The position numbers and the translations under genes are program-made. DNA of 64,000 bases from Pseudeuparius sepicola (Eukaryota; Arthropoda; Insecta; Coleoptera; Anthribidae), in assembly GCA_963920635.1 (NCBI GenBank), contig OY987301.1, forward strand, positions 54,070,560 through 54,134,559. Reading direction: 5' to 3'. Position 1 is the stretch's first letter; each line of letters begins with the position of its first letter. This document shows, piece by piece, positions 63,792 to 64,000 of this stretch. The notes below the pieces were generated by a model. The model ran no database searches and was not told the origin of the DNA. It worked only from the letters and a program-made list of their open reading frames with translations.

Positions 63792-64000
63792 AATCCGTGT
63801 TTCCTTTCCCTTGTCCTTTCTGTGGCAAACAGGTCAGTCTTAGGTCCCTAGAAATCCAGTGTATATGTTTTTCTAGTTGAATCTATTCATAAGATTGCGT
63901 CTTGCGAAATATTAGAGCATATAATACTTCAAAAGATATAATTAAGTTAGGTTAAGAAGTTCAATTTCATTTTAAGTTTCAATTTTAAATTTCAAAATTG

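Noticed and set aside
63656..63880. 74-codon frame at the right edge
   Set aside because: It begins at the primer binding site of a retroelement leader, which is untranslated. No Gag similarity.

Overview
This window looks like repeat-dense insect chromosomal DNA. It is AT-rich and I see no intact host gene. The evidence is the density and kind of mobile DNA: errantivirus-type LTR elements with a baculovirus F-like envelope gene, Ty3/gypsy elements, a LINE fragment, an IS630/Tc1-mariner-type transposon, many palindromic MITEs, and two sets of Polinton/Maverick (adintovirus-like) genes. A beetle is plausible, but I cannot prove the order. Almost every coding region is broken, so most are listed as pseudogenes.

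Left part (1-12.6 kb): a 946-bp TIR element (660-1605). Next comes a minus-strand errantivirus-type block (2236-11370) that appears to be two proviruses joined. Provirus A (LTR, tRNA-Leu primer site, gag, protease with an in-frame tandem duplication, part of RT) lies at 7.0-11.4 kb. Provirus B (gag end and protease, integrase, env, polypurine tract, a different LTR) lies at 2.2-7.0 kb. A 5'-truncated LINE (11371-12566) follows.

Polinton block A (12.6-25.6 kb): capsid genes on the minus strand (phospholipase A2-like protein, PX-like protein, adenain-type protease, minor capsid protein, a small protein, major capsid protein). Packaging ATPase, a DUF8207-like protein, a small unknown protein and integrase lie divergently on the plus strand. 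A small minus-strand gene with a TATA box and one inferred intron follows, then protein-primed DNA polymerase B fragments from two lineages. A 2.3-kb double fold-back element sits in the divergent control region between the two gene clusters.

Nested transposon block (27.9-48.35 kb): an IS630/mariner-type transposon with inverted repeats of 0.7-1.0 kb has been cut apart by later insertions. These are a Ty3/gypsy element (29266-40811) that itself carries two antisense 2.1-kb solo LTRs, a G-rich MITE in the transposase gene, and a 4.27-kb TIR element plus a 0.33-kb MITE in the right inverted repeat. The gypsy element has no zinc knuckle in Gag and carries one in a separate 3' ORF behind integrase.

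Polinton block B (48.9-60.4 kb): promoter and short ORF, ATPase, DUF8207-like protein, fiber-like protein broken by a retroposon, integrase with a chromodomain-like tail, a protein of unknown function and the PolB C-terminus. After a repeat-filled gap come the capsid genes (PLA2-like protein lacking its catalytic core, PX, intact-looking protease, minor capsid, small protein, 5' end of the major capsid gene). The right edge (60.5-64 kb) holds degenerate arrays, tRNA-derived SINE pieces and, at 63420, the 5' LTR and primer site of another errantivirus-like element that runs out of the window.

In an intact Polinton, PolB and integrase carry out replication and insertion, while ATPase, protease and the two jelly-roll capsid proteins would build and fill a virion. 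Here both copies are decayed.
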